A DNA stretch of 18,391 bases. Source: Acetofilamentum sp. GTDB lineage: Bacteria > Bacteroidota > Bacteroidia > Bacteroidales > DTU049. The DNA lies in the NCBI GenBank assembly GCA_020720525.1, contig DYON01000018.1:1-18391 (forward strand), in the 5' to 3' direction. Below the pieces are notes generated by a model. It ran no database searches. It was not told where the DNA came from and worked only from the letters and a program-made list of their open reading frames with translations. This document shows positions 14,038-18,391 of this stretch, piece by piece; position 1 is the first letter of the stretch; the number at the start of each line of letters is the position of its first letter. A program made the position numbers and the translations under genes.

Positions 14038-14778
14038 TTAGTTTTTCGGTTTTGCGTCGAGCCATCGAGTGGCTTTCACCACAAATCGAGTGAAAAGGTA
14101 TATGAATGTGCCAACGGCAAGTCCAATCATCCATTCTATATCTATAAAAGGTTCAGCCGTGTAAAAAAGATGCTTTAGAAAATTAATTAGGGCAAACGAA
14201 AACACGGTTGCATAAAAGCCATGGTATTCGCGGCGAATAACACTCTTTAGATTGAATTTGCGCCCTATTTTGATATATCCTGTTAGTTTGGGAAAGAATG
14301 CTGGTGTTTTGGCTGCCCAATCGTCGAATGCGGCACCGAATTTCTTGCCAATAAACATTTCTTCGGCAAACATAATTCGCTCGTAATAGACCCAGAAAAA
14401 GAACACTCCGAAGATAATAAACTCAACACTGCCAACATAGATAATCAAACCGAGCCACATGAGAAAATTGCCGAGGTAAAGCGGATGTCGCACAACCGAG
14501 TAAATTCCAGTTGTATTTAGCGAATCGGCAACTTGGCTTTCTGTATTTCGTCCCGAAGTACCACGTGGAGCAAAACCTATTGCCACCGCACGAATAAGCA
14601 TACCAATGGCAGAAACCCCAAGGCAAATTAGACTCCACCAATATTCGCGGAACGAAACGAGTTCGTCGGTATCGAGCCAAATAGCCAGCACTGCAAAAAC
14701 ATACAAAACAACAGGAATAAAACTCCTGTATTTGAAAAAGCGATTGCCACTTTTTTCAAATTCCCTGATTAATGACAT
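14038..14778 (-). CDS. Membrane methyltransferase of the isoprenylcysteine/phospholipid methyltransferase family
   Basis: A 246-residue membrane protein. Helices lie at about 20-35, 48-68, 103-133, 188-204 and 214-232. The S-adenosylmethionine-binding signature GIYSVVRHPLYLGN (91-104, with RHP at 97-99) and the downstream EE pair (139-140) with FFPKL (161-165) mark the ICMT/PEMT-like family. Bacterial members methylate lipids or phosphate groups; the Leptospira lipid A phosphate methyltransferase is in this family. Bacteria lack prenylated CaaX proteins, so a lipid substrate is more likely, but it cannot be read from the sequence. About 80 residues with two more hydrophobic segments follow the core, an extra C-terminal part. 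The gene starts 22 bp after enolase on the same strand and is probably cotranscribed with it. Confidence 0.8.
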   Translation of the reverse strand: MSLIREFEKSGNRFFKYRSFIPVVLYVFAVLAIWLDTDELVSFREYWWSLICLGVSAIGMLIRAVAIGFAPRGTSGRNTESQVADSLNTTGIYSVVRHPLYLGNFLMWLGLIIYVGSVEFIIFGVFFFWVYYERIMFAEEMFIGKKFGAAFDDWAAKTPAFFPKLTGYIKIGRKFNLKSVIRREYHGFYATVFSFALINFLKHLFYTAEPFIDIEWMIGLAVGTFIYLFTRFVVKATRWLDAKPKN

Positions 14779-14800
14779 ATAAACAATTTAATAAACGAAA

Positions 14801-16093
14801 TTAGTAAGGATAGAAGGCAAAGTCGGTTCCAAGATAATAGGATGTTGCGCCCAACATATCTTCGATACGCATGAGTTGATTGTATTTTGCAATTCGTTCG
14901 CTACGGCAAGCACTTCCAGTTTTAATCAGACCCGAATTCATCGCAACAGCCAAATCGGCAATGGTTGTATCTTCGGTTTCACCACTTCTGTGGCTAATAA
15001 TAGAAGTATATCCATAGCGATGTGCCATATTGATAGCCTGAATAGTTTCGGAAACGGTACCAATCTGATTCAGTTTAATTAAGATTGAATTGCCAACACC
15101 TTCTTCGATACCTTTCGACAAACGTTCAACATTGGTTACAAACAAGTCGTCGCCAACAAGTTGAATATTTTCACCCAATTTTTCGGTAAGTTTCGACCAA
15201 CCAGCCCAATCGTCTTCGTCCATACCATCTTCGATGCTAATAATTGGGTAGCGCTTTGTCCAATCGGCAAAAAAATCGACCATTTCGGCAGATGTAAGTT
15301 TATCGCCCGACGACTTCTTGAAATGGTATTTCTTTTCGGAAGCAACATAAAATTCGCTAGCTGCAACATCCAATGCAATAGCAATATCCTCGCCTGGCTT
15401 GTATTTGGCTTTTTCGATAGCTTCAACAATTACTTTCAAGGCTTCTTCGTTCGATTTAAGATTGGGAGCAAAACCACCTTCATCGCCAACAGAAGTTGAC
15501 AATTTGCGCTTTTTCAGCACTTCTTTGAGCGAATGAAACACTTCGGTTCCCATGCGAATAGCCTGCGCAAAGCTTTCGGCATTCACTGGCATAATCATAA
15601 ATTCCTGAAAATCGATGCTGTTATCGGCATGCGCGCCACCATTGATTATATTCATCATAGGAATTGGAAGAGTGTTGGCATTTACTCCACCAAGATAGCG
15701 AAACAAAAGTTGATTGGTATCGGCAGCAGCAGCATGAGCAGCCGCGAGCGAAGCACCTAAAATTGCGTTTGCGCCAAGATTCGATTTGTTTTCAGTACCA
15801 TCGAGATGAATCATGGTTTGATCAATCAGATTTTGATCGGCAACTTCCATTCCAACAAGCTCGGGTCCAATAATTTTATTTACGTTATTAACAGCTTTGA
15901 GGACGCTTTTTCCGCCATACATCTTCTTGTCGCCGTCGCGAAGCTCGTGAGCTTCGTGAACTCCTGTCGATGCTCCAGAAGGAACAGAAGCTCGCGAGAA
16001 ATTGCCGTTTGAGGTAACCATTTCAACTTCAAGAGTTGGATTTCCGCGCGAGTCGAGAATCTGCCGTGCATACACATTTGCTATAGTGCTCAT
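14801..16093 (-). CDS. eno: Enolase (phosphopyruvate hydratase)
   Basis: A 430-residue glycolytic enzyme that converts 2-phosphoglycerate to phosphoenolpyruvate. The active site is complete: the flexible loop GASTGVHEA (40-48), Glu164 in DFQEFM, Glu205 in GDEGGFAPN, the magnesium ligands Asp242, Glu288 and Asp315, Lys340 as catalytic base, SHRSGETEDT (367-376) and Lys391. Length is standard. The C-terminus ends GTDFAFYPY instead of the Lys-rich tail of many bacterial enolases. The gene lies directly after the ribosomal rplQ operon, an arrangement seen in Bacteroidetes, but a terminator separates them and a candidate promoter overlaps that terminator. Confidence 0.98.
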   Translation of the reverse strand: MSTIANVYARQILDSRGNPTLEVEMVTSNGNFSRASVPSGASTGVHEAHELRDGDKKMYGGKSVLKAVNNVNKIIGPELVGMEVADQNLIDQTMIHLDGTENKSNLGANAILGASLAAAHAAAADTNQLLFRYLGGVNANTLPIPMMNIINGGAHADNSIDFQEFMIMPVNAESFAQAIRMGTEVFHSLKEVLKKRKLSTSVGDEGGFAPNLKSNEEALKVIVEAIEKAKYKPGEDIAIALDVAASEFYVASEKKYHFKKSSGDKLTSAEMVDFFADWTKRYPIISIEDGMDEDDWAGWSKLTEKLGENIQLVGDDLFVTNVERLSKGIEEGVGNSILIKLNQIGTVSETIQAINMAHRYGYTSIISHRSGETEDTTIADLAVAMNSGLIKTGSACRSERIAKYNQLMRIEDMLGATSYYLGTDFAFYPY

Positions 16094-16112
16094 ATTTTAA
16101 TATTTAAGTGGA

Positions 16113-16143
16113 CAAAAAAAACAGGATATTCGCATATCCTGTT
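16113..16143 (-). terminator. Rho-independent terminator of the rpsD-rpoA-rplQ operon
   Basis: A perfect 10-bp stem (AACAGGATAT pairing with ATATCCTGTT, 16120-16129 with 16134-16143) closes a 4-nt loop and on the minus strand is followed at once by a run of seven or eight T residues. It begins about 30 nt after the rplQ stop codon, exactly where the ribosomal operon should end. A smaller 5-bp hairpin (TTCCG/CGGAA at 16159-16173, 5-nt loop) followed by six T lies between rplQ and this one and may add to termination. Confidence 0.85.
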
Positions 16144-16151
16144 CAAAAGTA
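16144..16151 (-). promoter_or_regulatory. Candidate -7 promoter element for eno
   Basis: On the minus strand the bases read TACTTTTG, a full match to TAnnTTTG, with a near-match -33 (TTTC, plus-strand 16171-16174) 19 bp upstream. Transcription would begin inside the rplQ terminator hairpin, giving eno a leader of about 40-50 nt. The tight spacing leaves little other room for an eno promoter. Confidence 0.45.
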
Positions 16152-16174
16152 TAAAAAATTCCGTTTATCGGAAA

Positions 16175-16789
16175 TTATTTTTCCTCTTCGCCTTTAGTCG
16201 AATCTTCATCGGCAGCAGGTTCCTGGGGAGCTTCTTCTACTTCGGTAGCAGTTGCATCTTCGACCTGAACTTCTAGAGTTTCTTCAACAATTGGAGCTTC
16301 ATCGACCACAGGAGCAACCACTTCTTTGGTTTTAGCAACAGGAGCAGCATCTTCGGCAGTACCTTTAACGCGCGAACGACGAGTGCGTCCAGTAATTTTC
16401 TTAGCATTAGCGTTGGACGACAACAAGTTATCGTTGTAGTCAACCAATTCCATCATGCACATATCGGCATTATCGCCAAGTCGAGGAGCGGTTTTCAGAA
16501 TTCGGGTGTAACCACCTGGGCGGTCGGCAACCTTATTCGAAATTTCGCGAAACAATTCTTTTACAGCTTCTTTATCTTGCAAATATTTGAAAGCAAGACG
16601 GCGGTTGTTCATTGTATCATCTTTCGAAAGTGTGATAACAGGTTCAACGAAACCGCGCAGAGCTTTTGCTTTTTGCAGAGTAGTATTTATGCGCTTATGC
16701 ATAATAAGCGAGCAGGCCATGTTCGACAACATAGCTGCACGGTGAGCTGTTTTGCGGCCTAATTTATTGAAAGCGTTCTTGTGTCTCAT
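16175..16789 (-). CDS. rplQ: 50S ribosomal protein L17 with acidic C-terminal extension
   Basis: A 204-residue ribosomal large-subunit protein. Residues 1-about 125 are the conserved L17 core (MRHKNAFNKLGRKTAHRAAM at the start, TRILKTAPRLGDNADM near 95-110). Residues from about 143 to 204 form a Glu-, Ala- and Val-rich acidic tail, seen in Bacteroidetes L17 and absent from E. coli L17 (about 127 residues). It lies 5 bp after rpoA in the usual order and is followed by a strong terminator, so it is the last gene of the ribosomal operon. Confidence 0.97.
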   Translation of the reverse strand: MRHKNAFNKLGRKTAHRAAMLSNMACSLIMHKRINTTLQKAKALRGFVEPVITLSKDDTMNNRRLAFKYLQDKEAVKELFREISNKVADRPGGYTRILKTAPRLGDNADMCMMELVDYNDNLLSSNANAKKITGRTRRSRVKGTAEDAAPVAKTKEVVAPVVDEAPIVEETLEVQVEDATATEVEEAPQEPAADEDSTKGEEEK

Positions 16790-16794
16790 CTCAA

Positions 16795-17787
16795 TTAATC
16801 CTTATCGAGTTTATATTTTGCAACGTTCATTCCGAAATGCTGATTTTTCGATTTCACTAGCTCTTCGAGTTCAGCAAGCGATTTTTTTCCAAAATTTCTA
16901 AATTTCAACAAATCATTTTTGTTATACGATACCAATTCGCCAAGAGTTTCTACATCCGCAGCTTTAAGACAGTTTAGAGCCCTAACGCTAAGATCCATGT
17001 CTGAAAGTTTTGTTTTCAATAAATGGCGCATGTGTAGATAATCTTCATCGAAATCGTCAACAACAGTTTTTTCTGTAGTCTCTATATCGATTTTTTCATC
17101 CGAGAAGAGCACAAAATGCTGAATTAGAATAGAAGAAGCTTCTTTTAAAGCATCTTTTGGCACAATCGAACCATCTGTTTCAATGGTAAGAATGAGTTTC
17201 TCATAGTCGGTTTTTTGCTCAACGCGATAATTTTCAATATCATAGTTTACGTTGCGAATGGGCGTAAAGATTGCATCCATTGAAACGTATCCAATATTTT
17301 CGGCAGCTGGTTTAAGGTCTTCGGCAGCCACATAACCACGTCCGCGCTCAATATTGAGTTCGAAACTCAGCTTCACAGTGGGGTCGAGATGACAAATCAC
17401 CAATTCGGGATTTAGCACCTGAAAACCTGATAGGAATTTATTCAGATCGCCGGCAGTAACAACTTCTTGTCCTTGAAAGACGGCATTCACATGTTCTGAA
17501 TTAAGTTCATCGATTTGACGTTTAAGACAAACCTGTTTCATATTTAGGACAATATCAACTACGTCTTCTACAACACCTTCGATGGTGGAGAATTCGTGAA
17601 GTACGCCGTCGAATTTCACACCCGTGATAGCGAACCCTTCGAGCGATGAAAGCAAAATACGGCGCAACGAGTTGCCAATGGTGATGCCGTATCCTGGCTC
17701 AAGGGGTCTAAATTCAAATACGCCCTTGCGATCGTCGGACTCTATTTGAACAACTTTATCCGGTTTTTGAAAACTTAAAATGGCCAT
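16795..17787 (-). CDS. rpoA: DNA-directed RNA polymerase alpha subunit
   Basis: A 330-residue RNA polymerase subunit that dimerises to start core assembly and contacts upstream DNA and regulators. The N-terminal dimerisation domain shows GYGITIGNSLRRILLSSLEG (32-51) and ERGRGYV (147-153). The C-terminal domain shows LSVRALNCLKAADVETLGEL (266-285) and FRNFGKKSLAELEE (296-309), the helix-hairpin-helix DNA-contact region. Length and order (rpsD, rpoA, rplQ) are standard. The gap to rpsD is 18 bp. Confidence 0.98.
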   Translation of the reverse strand: MAILSFQKPDKVVQIESDDRKGVFEFRPLEPGYGITIGNSLRRILLSSLEGFAITGVKFDGVLHEFSTIEGVVEDVVDIVLNMKQVCLKRQIDELNSEHVNAVFQGQEVVTAGDLNKFLSGFQVLNPELVICHLDPTVKLSFELNIERGRGYVAAEDLKPAAENIGYVSMDAIFTPIRNVNYDIENYRVEQKTDYEKLILTIETDGSIVPKDALKEASSILIQHFVLFSDEKIDIETTEKTVVDDFDEDYLHMRHLLKTKLSDMDLSVRALNCLKAADVETLGELVSYNKNDLLKFRNFGKKSLAELEELVKSKNQHFGMNVAKYKLDKD

Positions 17788-17805
17788 AGTAACTATTAAA
17801 GGTTT

Positions 17806-18391
17806 TTATTTGCTGTACAATTCAACGATAAGCTGTTCCTTGATGTTTTCAGGGATTGCTTCGCGTTCGGGATAATTCAGGAATTTTCCTTCCATTTTCG
17901 AACCATCCCATTCGAGCCAACTGTACTGGTTGCTATGTCCTACGAGCGATTCAGTAACAACTTCAAGGTTTTTACTTTTCTCACGAACCATCACTACATC
18001 GCCAGGGCGAAGGAGGAATGAGGGAACATTTACAACTGCACCATTAACTTCAACATGTTTGTGGCTTACCAACTGGCGAGCTCCACTACGAGTTGGGGAA
18101 ATTCCTAAACGATAAACCACGTTATCAAGACGCGATTCGATAAGTTGCAAAAGGTTTTCACCTGTAACACCTTTTTTGGCGCTAGCAAGGTTAAACAATT
18201 TTTTAAACTGACGTTCCAAAACACCATAGGTATATTTGGCTTTCTGCTTTTCCATCAGCTGCACTCCGTATTCAGAAACTTTTCTTCTACGCTTGGTTTG
18301 CCCGTGTTGTCCGGGAGGATACTTTTTCTTTTCCAAGTGCTTGTCGAATCCGTAAATAGGTTCTTGAAATTTACGGGCGATTTTCGATTTA
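17806..18391 (-). CDS. rpsD: 30S ribosomal protein S4, N-terminus cut by the right edge
   Basis: The reading frame runs from the stop at 17806 past an internal ATG (18336) to the window edge without a stop. The visible 194 residues include KFQEPIYGFDKHLEKKKYPP near the N-terminus, and the expected first seven or so residues are outside the window, matching the 201-residue Bacteroidetes S4. The RNA-binding S4 domain is clear (SRLDNVVYRLGISPTRSGAR, then HVEVNGAVVNVPS). S4 nucleates small-subunit assembly and in many bacteria also represses its own operon; no such site can be judged here because the leader is off-window. Confidence 0.96.
   Translation of the reverse strand, partial: KSKIARKFQEPIYGFDKHLEKKKYPPGQHGQTKRRRKVSEYGVQLMEKQKAKYTYGVLERQFKKLFNLASAKKGVTGENLLQLIESRLDNVVYRLGISPTRSGARQLVSHKHVEVNGAVVNVPSFLLRPGDVVMVREKSKNLEVVTESLVGHSNQYSWLEWDGSKMEGKFLNYPEREAIPENIKEQLIVELYSK

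Overview
The window looks like a chromosomal piece of an anaerobic or facultative Bacteroidetes (probably Bacteroidales). The signs are: the ribosomal protein L17 gene carries a long acidic C-terminal tail; the order rpsD-rpoA-rplQ is followed by eno; most genes lack a Shine-Dalgarno sequence; and matches to the Bacteroidetes -7 promoter element (TAnnTTTG) lie upstream of rhlE, eno and perhaps the main operon. I see no tRNA, rRNA, CRISPR array, insertion sequence or phage gene.

Layout. At the left edge is perhaps the tail of a plus-strand gene, then a minus-strand RhlE-type DEAD-box RNA helicase (105-1370). A 387-bp divergent intergenic region (1371-1757) separates it from a tightly packed plus-strand operon of 14 genes (1758-13967). 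A short convergent gap follows, then a minus-strand block: a membrane methyltransferase of the isoprenylcysteine methyltransferase type, enolase, a rho-independent terminator, and the end of a ribosomal operon (rplQ, rpoA, rpsD; rpsD is cut by the right edge).

The operon is the centrepiece. Its first eight genes encode a membrane arm of Mrp/Mbh type: MnhE, MnhF, MnhG, an MbhD-like protein, an MbhE+MnhB fusion, MnhC, a 1040-residue fusion of two MnhD/NuoN/NuoL-type antiporter modules, and a NuoH-like anchor. The next genes encode a peripheral arm: NuoB-, NuoC- and NuoD-like subunits and a fusion of a NuoI-like 2[4Fe-4S] protein with a GltD/NfnB/SudA-like flavoprotein. The NuoD-like subunit has CxxE in place of both NiFe-binding CxxC motifs, and the NuoB-like subunit has only three cysteines. 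So this is neither an active [NiFe]-hydrogenase nor an ordinary quinone-reducing complex I. It best fits the MBX/MBS class (sulfane-sulfur reductase-like relatives of complex I), with a built-in NAD(P)H module. The last two operon genes, a dihydroorotate dehydrogenase-like flavoprotein that lacks the usual catalytic cysteine and a small ferritin-like/rubrerythrin-like diiron protein, follow at 8 and 11 bp and may supply accessory redox or oxidative-protection functions.

Working model (inference): electrons pass between NAD(P)H or ferredoxin and the iron-sulfur chain in the NuoI/NuoB-like subunits, and the energy is coupled through the NuoH-like subunit to ion movement by the two antiporter modules and the Mrp-type subunits. 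The true acceptor (polysulfide/disulfide, or NAD(P)+ with ferredoxin as donor) cannot be settled from sequence alone.
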